64,000 bases of DNA from Cystobacter fuscus DSM 2262 (GCF_000335475.2 NZ_ANAH02000064.1:1-64000); one strand, 5' to 3'; shown: positions 16,536 to 25,524, counted from the first letter of the stretch. A program made the numbers and translations. The notes: generated by a model not told the origin, from the letters alone.

Positions 16536-18065
16536 TCAGCGCGAGAGCAGGTCGCGGTCGAGCTCCAGCGCCAGCCGGGCGGTGAGCACGAAGACGCGAT
16601 CCACCCGGACGGGGCCGTACAGCTCCTTGCCGATCCACAGCGTCTCGGCGGCATGGGGAGCGGCGTCCCAGGTGGTGAGCCACGCGGCGGCCTTGCGCAG
16701 CGCGCGCCGCACCGCCGCGCCGCAAGCGCCCGGCGCCGAGCGCAGCCCATACATCGCGTGCACGGCGAAGGCCGTCTCCGACGCGCTGGAGGCCGTGCCC
16801 ACGCCCCAGCCTCCGTCTTCGCGTTGCAGGGCGATCATCGCCTCGGCGCTCGCGCGCAGCTCCGCCGCCGCGCCCGCCTGGGCCAGGGCCCCCATCACCT
16901 GGGAGGTGGCGTACAGCCAGGAGCAGTGCCACTTGTCGCCCACCCACACCCCGTTGTGTCCACGCTTCTCCAGGAGGAAGCGCAGGGGTTGGGTCGCGTC
17001 CTGGCCGAGCATCGCCAGGGCCAGCACGCCATGCGCCGTCGTGGTCAGCGAGGGCTGCATCTCGTGCGAGTAGGTGATGAACAACCCCTCGCGCTGGTAG
17101 CGCTCCAGGACGCGGCCCTCCACCGGGTGGCCCGCGTTGGCCAACAGGGCGACGGTCGTCGTGGTGGTGTCCCCGTCGACGTCGAAGTTGTCGCTCATGC
17201 CCAGGCCCTCGGGCTTGAGCGCCCGGTGCAGGGCCTCCAACTGGGGACGGATGACGTCCTGGAGGGCCGGGTGGGACAAGAGTCCCGAGGAGAGCAGGGC
17301 GAGCAGGCCCCAGGGCCGCTCGAAGGTGGGAATGGGCCACACCGTGGGCACGACGCCCGGAATGCCCGTCCGGGTCGCCGCCGAGGCCCCCGCCAGGAAC
17401 TCCTCCACGCCTCGAAGCTCCTGTGCGTCCGGGGTGGCCGCCCGGCGCCGGTTCAGCCAGAGCGCGGTCGCCGCGGGGCTGTTGCCCACGCCTTGCGTGG
17501 CGTCGATCACCGCGGGGTCCGCCTGCGAGCCCCATGCCTCCCAGCCATGGACGGGCGTGGTGCCCGCGCGGATCTTCATCCGGGCGATCAACCCGCGCCG
17601 CCGCTCGCCCAGCGTGCGCAGCAACCGGAAGGGCTGCTGGGGCAGATCCAGCCCCAGCGCGGCCGCGTCCTCCAGCAGCCGGGGCAGGACGAGCTCCACG
17701 GCGACGGGGATGTCATCCGGCAGTGACTGCTCGAAGGACCAGAGCTCCGCGGTGCGGCGCAGGAAGTCCAGTCCACGCGTCGCCGCGTCGTGGCTGCCCG
17801 GCGCGTCGCTGGACACCAGCAGCGCCAGGACGGACGCGAGCGTGGGAACGTGCCGGGCCAGGGGCATGACCTCGGGTCCCCAGCCTCCGTCCGCGTGCTG
17901 CTGCGCCATCAGCCAGTCAATGGCGGGTTGGGGATTGGGGGGTGGGGCGAACCGCAGCACCTGCGCCGTGTCGTAGACGGAGGGCGTGACGACTCCGCCC
18001 TGCTGACCAAGAGCGGCGATTTCCGCTCTCAGCGTTTCAATGAGCCGATCGGCTGTGGAGGACAT
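16536..18065 (-). CDS. Class II terpene cyclase-like protein (prenyltransferase/squalene oxidase repeats)
   Basis: 509 residues. All-alpha double-barrel protein with QW-type repeats (QQHADGGWG, LQREDGGWGVGTASSASETAFAV), typical of class II diterpene cyclases such as ent-copalyl diphosphate synthases and of squalene-hopene cyclases, but of the short (about 500-residue) bacterial diterpene type. These enzymes start cyclisation by protonation, using the middle Asp of a DxDD motif. Here the corresponding site reads D295-V-D297-G-D299-T-T, so the spacing of acidic residues is shifted; it may function as D297-G-D299-T. No prenyl diphosphate synthase or class I terpene synthase is next to it. Product unknown. 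The promoter region carries an 8-bp inverted repeat (separate entry). Confidence 0.75.
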   Translation of the reverse strand: MSSTADRLIETLRAEIAALGQQGGVVTPSVYDTAQVLRFAPPPNPQPAIDWLMAQQHADGGWGPEVMPLARHVPTLASVLALLVSSDAPGSHDAATRGLDFLRRTAELWSFEQSLPDDIPVAVELVLPRLLEDAAALGLDLPQQPFRLLRTLGERRRGLIARMKIRAGTTPVHGWEAWGSQADPAVIDATQGVGNSPAATALWLNRRRAATPDAQELRGVEEFLAGASAATRTGIPGVVPTVWPIPTFERPWGLLALLSSGLLSHPALQDVIRPQLEALHRALKPEGLGMSDNFDVDGDTTTTTVALLANAGHPVEGRVLERYQREGLFITYSHEMQPSLTTTAHGVLALAMLGQDATQPLRFLLEKRGHNGVWVGDKWHCSWLYATSQVMGALAQAGAAAELRASAEAMIALQREDGGWGVGTASSASETAFAVHAMYGLRSAPGACGAAVRRALRKAAAWLTTWDAAPHAAETLWIGKELYGPVRVDRVFVLTARLALELDRDLLSR

Positions 18066-18109
18066 GTCTTTCGCCCCTGGAGTAGGGCTGGATTTTTAAC
18101 ACGAAAGAC
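18066..18109 (-). promoter_or_regulatory. Inverted repeat in terpene cyclase promoter region
   Basis: GTCTTTCG (18066-18073) and CGAAAGAC (18102-18109) form a perfect 8-bp inverted repeat with 28 bp between. The inner arm touches the start codon and the region between contains an A/T patch (TTAAAAAT on the minus strand) that could be a -10. It could be an operator or an RNA stem that hides the ribosome site. Confidence 0.4.
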
Positions 18110-18122
18110 ACTCGGCCACGGA

Positions 18123-18163
18123 GGGGGCCCCCGACGTCCGCCCGCCTGGAGCCCGCGCGCGGG
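18123..18163 (-). terminator. GC-rich palindromes behind the chemoreceptor gene
   Basis: Two adjacent perfect palindromes, GGGGGCCCCC (18123-18132) and CCCGCGCGCGGG (18152-18163), lie just past the minus-strand stop at 18169. They may terminate transcription before the cyclase promoter. There is no U-tract. Confidence 0.35.
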
Positions 18164-18168
18164 GGGCC

Positions 18169-20001
18169 TCAGCGCGACTCCGGGTTCTTCTCTTTCTCCT
18201 GCCAGCCATAGTTGCCGAGGAAGTTGGACACCTGGTGCGACACATCCCGGACGAGGTCCACCGCGCTCATGGAGTTGTTCAGCTGGGACATGGTCTGGTC
18301 CATCATCGTCGACAGGTCGCTCACCGCCTGGAAGATCTGCGTGATGCCCGTGCCCTGCTGATTGACCGCGGTGGTGATCTGCCGCACGGACTGTGCGTTG
18401 TCCCGGACGATGTTGGACAACTGCTGGAGCGTCTCGCCGAACTCGCGGATCTCCCCCAGGCTGGTGCCCACCTTCGCCGAGCCCTCCTCGGTGATGGCCG
18501 CGGTGGTGCGGATGGCCTCGGAGATGTCCTCGAGGATGACGCTCACGTTGTGGGTGGCCTTGATGGATTGATCCGCCAGCGAGCGGATCTCCCGCGCCAC
18601 CACGCCAAAGCCCTTGCCGTGCTCGCCCGAGCGCACCGCCTCGATGGCGGCGTTGAGGGCGAGCATGTTGGAGCGGTCCGCCAGGCTCTTCACGCTCTCG
18701 GTGATGCGGCCGACCTGCCGGGCGCGTTCATCGAGCGCGCGGATGCGCGAGGCCATCTCGTTCACCTGGCCCTGGATCGCCTTGAGTCCATCCAGGGTGC
18801 GTTGGATGGCCTGCTCGCCCACCTGGCTGATCTCATTGGCCCGCTCGGTCTGGCGCAGCACGTTCTCCGCCTTCTGGGTGGCCATGGCGGAGGTCTCCTT
18901 GATCTCCTGGGCGGTGACCTGGGTCTCCTGGAGCGCGGAGGCCTGGAGGGTGAGCACCTCGGTCTGCTTGGTGGTGGACATGCCGAGCTGATCGGCGCTG
19001 TTCTTGAGCGAGCCCGCGGAGTCACGCAGGGACAGGGAGAAGTCGCGCAGCTTGCCGAAGGCGCGGGCGGTGGCGGCGGCCAGGTCGCCGATCTCGTCGG
19101 TGGAGGCCCACTGGGGGAGGATGGGGGCGCCCGCGGCCAGCGCCTCCATGGAGGCCTGCACGCTGCGCGCGCCCTCCGACAGATGCCGGGCGAGGCTCAG
19201 GGCCGAGAGCGTGGCCACCAGCAGCAGGTAGCCGTTGAGCAGGAGCAGCGGGAGGGCGGAGGCGTCGATCACCTGGCCCACGGCCGCCCGCAGGAAAGGC
19301 GAGGCCTGACCCCGGGGCGCGGCGTCCACCTGCGCCAGCACCTGCTCATAGATGGGGCGGGCCTGCTGGCCGAGCACCGTGAAGCTCACCACCAGCGCGC
19401 AGAGGATGAACAGGCCGAAGGCGTAGGGCAGGTACCAACGGTAGCGCGGCCAGGAGAATCCCGAGCCGCCCAGGTCCAGTTCCGGATGGCGCTGGAACTC
19501 CTGGATGGCATGGGGGCGCAGGACCTGCTCGAACTTCAAGCGCCGGTGGATGCCGCTGAGCAGGCACAGCAGCACGACGGTGATGATGGCCCAGGCAATG
19601 GTCCACGGGTTCTTGCCCGGGTAGTAGATCGTCGGCACGGCGCCGTAGATGGCCGTGCCGAGCGCGGTCAGCGCGATGAGACCGCCCTCGTACGCCTGCG
19701 GCAGGCGGAGGATGCGCTGGAGCCGGGCTTCCGCGGGCTCCGACACCTCGGCCTCGCGCAGGGTGCGTGACACCAGCCAATTGAGGAACAGGTACGGCCC
19801 CGCGGCGCCGATCAGCAGCAGCGCGGGGGCGATGATGAACATCGTCCCGAGCACCTCGTCCCCCGAGAAGCCCATGATCACCATGATCAGATACACGATG
19901 GGCACGGCGTGGGCCGTCACGGTGCGGAGGGAGACCTGATTGAGTTGACGGAAGACTTGCTGGGGTGAGGCGTCTGCTGTCTGCATCAACCGGCGCTCCA
20001 T
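18169..20001 (-). CDS. Methyl-accepting chemotaxis-type receptor
   Basis: 610 residues. Transmembrane signal transducer for a CheA/CheW pathway. The N-terminal half has six or so membrane segments (about residues 30-270) in place of the usual periplasmic sensor between two helices. A HAMP-like linker follows (about 265-320), then the long coiled-coil signalling domain. The tip is recognisable ([40 protein letters not shown]). The expected E/Q-rich methylation helices are partly present. No CheR-binding pentapeptide at the C-terminus. No che genes are adjacent. Start uncertain: ATG 20001 or ATG 19986, the latter having GGAG 10 nt upstream. Confidence 0.88.
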   Translation of the reverse strand: MERRLMQTADASPQQVFRQLNQVSLRTVTAHAVPIVYLIMVIMGFSGDEVLGTMFIIAPALLLIGAAGPYLFLNWLVSRTLREAEVSEPAEARLQRILRLPQAYEGGLIALTALGTAIYGAVPTIYYPGKNPWTIAWAIITVVLLCLLSGIHRRLKFEQVLRPHAIQEFQRHPELDLGGSGFSWPRYRWYLPYAFGLFILCALVVSFTVLGQQARPIYEQVLAQVDAAPRGQASPFLRAAVGQVIDASALPLLLLNGYLLLVATLSALSLARHLSEGARSVQASMEALAAGAPILPQWASTDEIGDLAAATARAFGKLRDFSLSLRDSAGSLKNSADQLGMSTTKQTEVLTLQASALQETQVTAQEIKETSAMATQKAENVLRQTERANEISQVGEQAIQRTLDGLKAIQGQVNEMASRIRALDERARQVGRITESVKSLADRSNMLALNAAIEAVRSGEHGKGFGVVAREIRSLADQSIKATHNVSVILEDISEAIRTTAAITEEGSAKVGTSLGEIREFGETLQQLSNIVRDNAQSVRQITTAVNQQGTGITQIFQAVSDLSTMMDQTMSQLNNSMSAVDLVRDVSHQVSNFLGNYGWQEKEKNPESR

Positions 20002-20331
20002 GGGTTTTTCCGGCCGGACGTCTGGCGCGATACGTCATGTCTACCAGGAAGGGTGCACCCGGAGGAAGTTGGCCCACTGGAACAGCCGGGATTGTTCAGT
20101 CGACGGCCAGGGAAGCGTCACCGCGCACGCTCCCGACCGTCCGCCACCTGGGATGGCCGCACGCGGCAGAGCCCAAGCGAGCAGCCTCCGGGTGTGACAT
20201 GGGGCACACCCGCGGCACGGAGATCCAATTCCAGTGCTTTGCTCCAATTGAACCTGGATTGCTCACCTGGCGGGCGTGGCGCTCGGGTGGGCCCTGGCCG
20301 CGGTCTGGCCAGTGAGGGGAGGAGACACGGC
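20002..20331. other. Divergent intergenic region with inverted repeat
   Basis: 330 bp between the chemoreceptor gene and the FG-GAP lipoprotein gene, read in opposite directions. It contains a perfect 8-bp inverted repeat, CGGGTGTG and CACACCCG with 8 bp between (20189-20212), and two TCCAATT direct repeats near 20223 and 20243. No small gene is apparent. The GGGGAGGAGA ribosome site of the lipoprotein lies at 20316-20325. Confidence 0.45.
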
Positions 20332-22689
20332 ATGAAGACGCGAAGCGCTATCCATCGTCATGTGGCAGGGAGTGGGCCGTTGTACGGGCGGATGTTCGCC
20401 GTGCTGGGGATGTTGTCCGCGACGGGGTGTGGCACCACGCAGGCTCCGGAGGAGGAGATGACGCTCAAGGCGCGCCCCCTGGCGGAGCGCTGCGAGGTGC
20501 GACCGCCGCCGCCGGGCGCCCTCGAGCCGGAGCTGAAGTGGGCGTGGACGGGCAGCGCGGTGATGCCCGAGCACCATCAGGTGATGATGACGCCCGTGGT
20601 GGTGGACGTGAACGCGGATGGTGTCGCGGACATCGTCTTCAGCACCTTCGCGGGAGACACGTACCAGACGGATGGCGTGCTGCGGGCCGTCAGCGGCGAG
20701 GACGGGCATGACCTGTGGGCCGTGACGGATCCAGCGGCCCGGGTGAAGCCCGCCGCCAGCCTCGCCGCCGGAGACCTCGACGAGGATGGTCAGGTGGAGA
20801 TCTGCGCCATCCCCCAGGACGGCCGCGGCATCATCTGCTTCGAGCACGACGGCACCTTCAAGTTCCGCTCGGCCCTCGCCGCCAACGACTACAACGAATG
20901 GGGTGGCCCCTCGCTGGCGGACCTGGACGGCGATGGCTTCGTGGAGATCCTCGATGGCAATCGCGTCTACGATCACACCGGCACGCTGAGGTGGGTGGGC
21001 GCCGACGGCATGGGCGGCGCCCAGTACACGGGCCCCGTCTCCTTCGCGGCGGACATCGATCAGGACGGCCAGCAGGAGGTGGTCAATGGCCGCGCCATCT
21101 ACCGCCACGATGGCACCCCGCTGTGCGTCAACACGGAGATTCCCCATGGCTTCGCCGCCGTGGCCAACTTCGACGAGGACCCGAAGGGGGAGATCGTCGT
21201 GGCGGGCCGTGGCCGGGTGAGCCTGCTCGACGACGACTGCTCGTTGCGCTGGAGCGTGGACGTTCCCGGCGGAGGCCACGGAGGCTCGCCCACGCTCGCG
21301 GACTTCGACGGAGACGGGGCGCTGGAGATCGGCCTGTCCGGAGAGCGGGCGTACTCGGTCCTCGCCTCCGACGGCACCGTGAAGTGGTCCACCGCCATCC
21401 AGGATCTCAGCTCCGGCAAGGTGGGCTCCACCACCTTCGACTTCGAAGATGACGGCGAACTCGAGGTCGTCGTCACCGACGAGCTGAAGCTGCGCATCCT
21501 CGACGCCGCCACCGGTGCCGTGCGCTGGGTGATTGCCAACAGCTCGGGCACCACGCACGAGAACCCCGTCGTCGCGAACGTGGGAGGGGACCCCGCCGCG
21601 GAGCTCGTGGTGGTCTCCAACGATCATGCCTACCCGGGCACCCACGGCCTGCGCGTGTTCCAGGGACGGCGGGGGTGGGCGGGCACCCGGAGCCTGTGGA
21701 ACCAGCACGCCTACTCGGTGACGAACGTCCTCGACGATGGCTCCATCCCGGCGGCCGCGACGAGCCACTGGCTCCACCCGCGGCTCAACACCTTCCACGC
21801 CAACGTCGCCAACCACTTCGGCGAGGGACCCAGCCCCTACGCCGCCGCGGACCTCGTCGTGTCCGAGCTGTCCGCCACGTGCGAGGGCGAGGGCCAGGTC
21901 GTGCTCCGCGCACGCGTGCTCAACCAGGGCGAGGCCCCGGTGGCCGCGGGCGTGAAGGTGGCGTTCTTCGACGCGGCCCCCGCCTCGGGCGGCACGCTGC
22001 TCGGCGTGGCCACCGTGGCCGAGGCGCTGCCCGTGGGCACCAGCGCGCTCGCGACGCTCTCCGTGTCCGCCCCGCCCAACGGCCCGGTGAGCTTCTTCGC
22101 CATCGCGGACGATGACGGCCAGGGCACGGGGCGCGACACCGAGTGCATCGAGAGCAACAACACCACCTCCACCTCGCTGGAGCTCGCCTGCCAGTTGCCT
22201 CCGAGCAACCAGCCTCCGGTGGCGCTCTGCCGCGATGTCACCGTCCGCGCCGATGCCTCCTGCCAGGCCCGCGCCAGCGTGGACAATGGCAGCTACGATC
22301 CGGACCACGGCCCGGCTCCGCTCTCCGTGTCCCAGTCCCCCGATGCGTCCTTCGGCCCGGGCCGCCACGCCGTCACGTTGATCGCCTCGGATGGCGCGGC
22401 GAGCGCTCAGTGCGTGGGCTCGGTCACCGTGGTGGATGACACGCCTCCGTCCATCACCTGTCCCCTCGCGCTGGAAGCGAAGATCCGCCTCGGCGAGCTC
22501 GGTGTCTCCCTTCAGTACGCCGTCTCGTCCCGAGATGCCTGCGGCCCGGCGCCCGTCACCTGCTCGATTCCCCCCGGCACCATCTTCCTGCCCGGCCTGA
22601 CGAAGGTCACCTGCACCGCGAAGGATGCGTCCGGCAACACGGCCTCGTGTGACTTCGGGATCCGCGTGAGCATCGATCTCTCGCTCTAA
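20332..22689 (+). CDS. FG-GAP/VCBS-repeat lipoprotein with HYR domains
   Basis: 785 residues, exported. The N-terminus ends in a lipobox (LSATGC), so the protein is probably lipid-anchored in the outer membrane. Residues about 60-480 contain repeated calcium-binding blades typical of FG-GAP/VCBS beta-propellers (VDVNADGVADIVF, ADLDGDGFVEI, ADFDGDGALEI). A CARDB-like domain follows (DLVVSELSATCEGEGQVVLRARVLN). Two HYR-like Ig domains close the protein (PPSITCPLALEAKI..., TKVTCTAKDASGNTASCDF). Likely an adhesion or surface-binding protein. Start fixed by the strong GGGGAGGAGA site. Monocistronic, followed by a perfect terminator hairpin. Confidence 0.85.
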   Translation: MKTRSAIHRHVAGSGPLYGRMFAVLGMLSATGCGTTQAPEEEMTLKARPLAERCEVRPPPPGALEPELKWAWTGSAVMPEHHQVMMTPVVVDVNADGVADIVFSTFAGDTYQTDGVLRAVSGEDGHDLWAVTDPAARVKPAASLAAGDLDEDGQVEICAIPQDGRGIICFEHDGTFKFRSALAANDYNEWGGPSLADLDGDGFVEILDGNRVYDHTGTLRWVGADGMGGAQYTGPVSFAADIDQDGQQEVVNGRAIYRHDGTPLCVNTEIPHGFAAVANFDEDPKGEIVVAGRGRVSLLDDDCSLRWSVDVPGGGHGGSPTLADFDGDGALEIGLSGERAYSVLASDGTVKWSTAIQDLSSGKVGSTTFDFEDDGELEVVVTDELKLRILDAATGAVRWVIANSSGTTHENPVVANVGGDPAAELVVVSNDHAYPGTHGLRVFQGRRGWAGTRSLWNQHAYSVTNVLDDGSIPAAATSHWLHPRLNTFHANVANHFGEGPSPYAAADLVVSELSATCEGEGQVVLRARVLNQGEAPVAAGVKVAFFDAAPASGGTLLGVATVAEALPVGTSALATLSVSAPPNGPVSFFAIADDDGQGTGRDTECIESNNTTSTSLELACQLPPSNQPPVALCRDVTVRADASCQARASVDNGSYDPDHGPAPLSVSQSPDASFGPGRHAVTLIASDGAASAQCVGSVTVVDDTPPSITCPLALEAKIRLGELGVSLQYAVSSRDACGPAPVTCSIPPGTIFLPGLTKVTCTAKDASGNTASCDFGIRVSIDLSL

Positions 22690-22702
22690 GAAAAGGAGAG
22701 GG

Positions 22703-22727
22703 AACCCGCCGGGGATACCGGCGGGTT
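22703..22727 (+). terminator. Perfect 10-bp hairpin terminator
   Basis: AACCCGCCGG and CCGGCGGGTT around the loop GGATA, 13 bp past the stop of the FG-GAP lipoprotein gene. A weak T-rich stretch follows. Confidence 0.8.
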
Positions 22728-22846
22728 ACGCAATTCTTACTTGTTTTCCGATATTTTCGAGAACTCCCTATTTGTCAGTTGCGACGAGCGGCTCGGCGTG
22801 GCTTATGCGCGGCGAAGTTCAACACCGACGCATGAAGGGAGACGCA

Positions 22847-23821
22847 ATGTCGAAGCGGCTGACCTGTCTGATTTCCTGTTCCGCGCTGCTCATGTCCGCG
22901 TGCCAGCCCCTGGAGGGGGACGAGGCCTGGGAGGGGTCGGGGAGCGGCGACACGGCGGTGAGCACGGCGGAAGGCGCGGCGTGCACCATCCCGAGCTTCC
23001 CCAAGGGCAGCACCTGGATCTGGGACCTCGAGAACACCTCGCTGCCCACGACGATCAACGCCCAGGTCTACGTCGTCGACCTCTTCGGGACGACGAGCGC
23101 GAAGATCCAGCAGTACAAGAGCGCCGGCAAGAAGGTGGTCTGCTATTTCAGCGCCGGCTCCTTCGAGAACTGGCGGGATGATGCCGACCAGTTTCCGCAG
23201 GACACCTATTGCAGCCCCGGCGAGGACTGTAACGAGTCCATCCACATCATGGGCGACTGGTGCGACAGCAGCGACAGCTGCGAGTGGTGGTTGGATCACC
23301 GCAAGCAGGCGGTGCGCGACGTGATGGCGGCGCGCATTCAACTGGCGAAGGCCAAGGGATGTGACGCGGTCGAGCCGGACAACGTCGACGCCTACTCGCA
23401 CGACGATGAGATCTCGTGCACCGATCAGGCCTGCTGGGGCATCACGGCGGCGGATCAGCTCGCCTACAACCGCTGGCTCGCCGACACGGCCCATGCCAAT
23501 TGCCTGGGCATCGCGCTCAAGAACGACGTCGATCAGGTCACCGCGCTCGCCCCGTACTTCGACTTCGCCATCAACGAGGAGTGCCAGCGCTACCAGGAGT
23601 GTGGCGTCTACAAGACCTCGTTCGTGGCCCAGAACAAGGCGGTCTTCAACGCCGAGTACCGCGTGGACGGGGGCGGCGACACCACGAACTGGACGTCGTG
23701 CACGGGAACGGGCTCCACCTGTGCCTGCGGCGAGAGCGGCTTCGCCTCGGGGGACATGCGGACCCTGGTCTTCAAGACCTCGAACGTGCGCTACAACAAC
23801 GTGGGCATCACCTGCTGGTAG
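22847..23821 (+). CDS. GH114-family secreted lipoprotein (endo-alpha-1,4-polygalactosaminidase-like)
   Basis: 324 residues. Signal peptide with lipobox LLMSAC, so lipid-anchored. The mature part is a TIM-barrel of glycoside hydrolase family 114: IPSFPKGSTWIWDLENTS, VVCYFSAGSFENWR, the hallmark VEPDNVDAY, then AINEECQRYQECGVY. Family members cut alpha-1,4-linked galactosamine polymers such as Pel-type exopolysaccharide. Eight or more cysteines suggest disulphides. Start chosen at ATG 22847 with AGGGAGA upstream. Its upstream region (22728-22800) is clearly AT-richer than its surroundings and probably holds the promoter. Inference: a surface enzyme to cut biofilm matrix of prey or of the own fruiting body. 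Confidence 0.85.
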   Translation: MSKRLTCLISCSALLMSACQPLEGDEAWEGSGSGDTAVSTAEGAACTIPSFPKGSTWIWDLENTSLPTTINAQVYVVDLFGTTSAKIQQYKSAGKKVVCYFSAGSFENWRDDADQFPQDTYCSPGEDCNESIHIMGDWCDSSDSCEWWLDHRKQAVRDVMAARIQLAKAKGCDAVEPDNVDAYSHDDEISCTDQACWGITAADQLAYNRWLADTAHANCLGIALKNDVDQVTALAPYFDFAINEECQRYQECGVYKTSFVAQNKAVFNAEYRVDGGGDTTNWTSCTGTGSTCACGESGFASGDMRTLVFKTSNVRYNNVGITCW

Positions 23822-23837
23822 TCAGCGGGGCCGCGGA

Positions 23838-23865
23838 CACGGCGGCGCCTTCACGCGCCGCCGTG
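23838..23865. terminator. Bidirectional hairpin between convergent genes
   Basis: CACGGCGGCG and CGCCGCCGTG, perfect 10-bp stem with 8-nt loop, between the GH114 gene and the minus-strand OsmC gene. It could end both transcripts. Confidence 0.65.
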
Positions 23866-23928
23866 CCCGGCCACTCCGGTGGCGGAGCCCGTCACCGGAG
23901 TGCATGAAGTGAAGGCCCGAGGCGGCGC

Positions 23929-24354
23929 TCAGCGGGCGAGCAACGCCTTGAGCGTGATGTTCGTCCCGGCGAGCGCCTTGGACACCGGGCAGCCCTTCTT
24001 CGTCTCCTCGGCGATCTTCTGGAATTGCTCATCACTCGCGCCGGGCACGATGGCCTCGGTGGTGAGCGCGATGGTGGTGATGGCGAAGCCAGCGCCTTGC
24101 TTGTCGAGCTGCACGTCCGCGGACGTCTTGATGCTCGTGGGCTTGAGGCCGGCGGTCTCCAGGCCGAGCGACAGGGCCATGGAGAAGCATCCCGAGAGCG
24201 CCGCGCCAATGAGCTCCTCGGGATTGCTCCCTTGTTTCCCCTCGAAGCGGGTCCCCAGCGAGAAGGGGGCCTCGGGGGCGTGGGCGGGCTTCATCACTCC
24301 CTGGCCGTCCTTGAGGCCCCCGTTCCACTGCGCGCTGCCTTTGCTGATTCCCAT
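23929..24354 (-). CDS. osmC: OsmC family peroxiredoxin
   Basis: 141 residues, the usual OsmC length. Reduces organic hydroperoxides in the cytosol with two cysteines; these are C59-type in LIGAALSGCFSMALS and the resolving one in TKKGCPVSKAL, both in place. The N-terminus GSAQWNGGLKDGQG and the GSNPEELIGAAL segment mark the OsmC rather than the Ohr branch. Start ATG 24354 has AGGAG upstream. The divergent space to the next gene carries a twin operator-like site (separate entry). Confidence 0.93.
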   Translation of the reverse strand: MGISKGSAQWNGGLKDGQGVMKPAHAPEAPFSLGTRFEGKQGSNPEELIGAALSGCFSMALSLGLETAGLKPTSIKTSADVQLDKQGAGFAITTIALTTEAIVPGASDEQFQKIAEETKKGCPVSKALAGTNITLKALLAR

Positions 24355-24489
24355 GTCGCTCGTCTCCTGGTGGTGAGAGGGATGCGTGGATTCACTGCTC
24401 GGAGTGAACTCATGTGAACCGGTTGTCCCTCCGGCAAGGGGCAACCCCTCCATCGAACGCCCGCCTGGTGCCGGGAGGGGAGGCGACCT

Positions 24490-24525
24490 GGTGACAACCG
24501 TCAGCGGGCGGTGACAGCAGTCACC
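24490..24525. promoter_or_regulatory. Two tandem operator-like palindromes
   Basis: Site 1 is GGTGAC-AACC-GTCAGC (24490-24505) and site 2 is GGTGAC-AGCA-GTCACC (24510-24525). Both have 6-bp arms and a 4-bp spacer, and their centres are 20 bp apart, about two helical turns. They lie in the 352-bp space between osmC (minus) and a lytic transglycosylase gene (plus). No other element was recognised in this space. The pattern suggests cooperative binding of a dimeric regulator. Confidence 0.5.
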
Positions 24526-24706
24526 AGTCCCAGAGTTCTGAATTCCCCGTTCAAACCCCTGGGATTCAGCTTCCAGGAGTCACGGTCCAAGAAGATCAGG
24601 GAGATACGAACCCCCCAGGGGCGGGGGAGCGGCTGGCACGGGGCCTGCTTTGGGTCAGGGCATCATGGCGGCGGCGAGCCGCGCAGCCCTACCCCAGGAA
24701 TCCACC

Positions 24707-25483
24707 ATGTCCTTCTCGATCTCCTCGCGCAGCCCGTCGTACCGCCTCCCCGAGCTGGAGCTGCCCAAGACCCCGACGTTCTCCTCCACGCCGACGGAGA
24801 CCCTGCCGGAGCTGGACACCAGCCAACTGCTGAATCTGTTCTCGGACGCCTTCAGCACCGAGCCGAGCTCGCCGAGCCTCGGCGATCCGACGGGGCAGGG
24901 CGGAGGGCTGGACCAGTTGCTGGAGACGGCCAAGCAGCTCGTGCAGACGCTGGAGCAGCTGACCGAGCTGTTGCAGGCGCCGGAGATCGGCGAGCAGCCG
25001 CCCGCGGGTGGGCAGCAGCCGGAGTCGTTCTTCCAGAACCCGGAGGGTGGTCCGGGCGGTCCGCAGGGTGGCCCGGGCGGTCCGCAGGGAACGAACGGTC
25101 CGCAGGGCGCGGGTGAGGCGCCCAAGGGCCAGGTGGGCGATTGGATCAAGGAGGCGCAGCAGAAGCTCGCCGCGGCGGGCATTCCCGCGGACAAGATGAA
25201 GGCGGAGGACATCGCCAAGATCATCCAGCACGAGTCCAGCGGCGACCCCAACGCCATCAACCAGTGGGACGACAACGCGAAGAAGGGCACGCCGTCCATC
25301 GGCCTGATGCAGACCATCCAGCCGACGTTCGATGCGTACAAGCTGCCCGGCCACGACAACATCCGCGACCCGGTGGACAACATCATCGCGGGCGTGCGCT
25401 ACGCGGTGGACCGCTACGGCTCGGTGTCCAACGTGCCCGGCCTGCAGTCGATGAACGGCGGCGGCGGCTACGTCGGCTACTGA
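24707..25483 (+). CDS. SLT-domain protein with collagen-like linker, no signal peptide
   Basis: 258 residues. N-terminal 95 residues are Ser/Pro/Thr-rich and then helical (LDQLLETAKQLVQTLEQLTELL). A Gly/Pro/Gln linker follows (GPGGPQGGPGGPQGTNGPQG, about 115-134). The C-terminal SLT-like lytic transglycosylase domain (about 145-245) has the catalytic glutamate in QHESSGDPNAIN (E176) and the motif IGLMQTIQPTFDAY, the form seen in phage-tail and secretion-associated muramidases. There is no export signal, so it may leave by a dedicated secretion system, by lysis, or as part of a contractile particle. Start ATG 24707 has AGGA upstream. An intrinsic terminator follows. Confidence 0.75.
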   Translation: MSFSISSRSPSYRLPELELPKTPTFSSTPTETLPELDTSQLLNLFSDAFSTEPSSPSLGDPTGQGGGLDQLLETAKQLVQTLEQLTELLQAPEIGEQPPAGGQQPESFFQNPEGGPGGPQGGPGGPQGTNGPQGAGEAPKGQVGDWIKEAQQKLAAAGIPADKMKAEDIAKIIQHESSGDPNAINQWDDNAKKGTPSIGLMQTIQPTFDAYKLPGHDNIRDPVDNIIAGVRYAVDRYGSVSNVPGLQSMNGGGGYVGY

Positions 25484-25524
25484 GTCACGAAGGGTTTATA
25501 TCGAGGGCGGCTTCGCCCTCCGCC

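Noticed and set aside
14321-16750. Longer OmpA protein starting near 16750
   Set aside because: The extension is Arg/Pro-rich, lacks a signal peptide and crosses the 3' end of the cyclase gene; ATG 16183 has a ribosome site and signal peptide.
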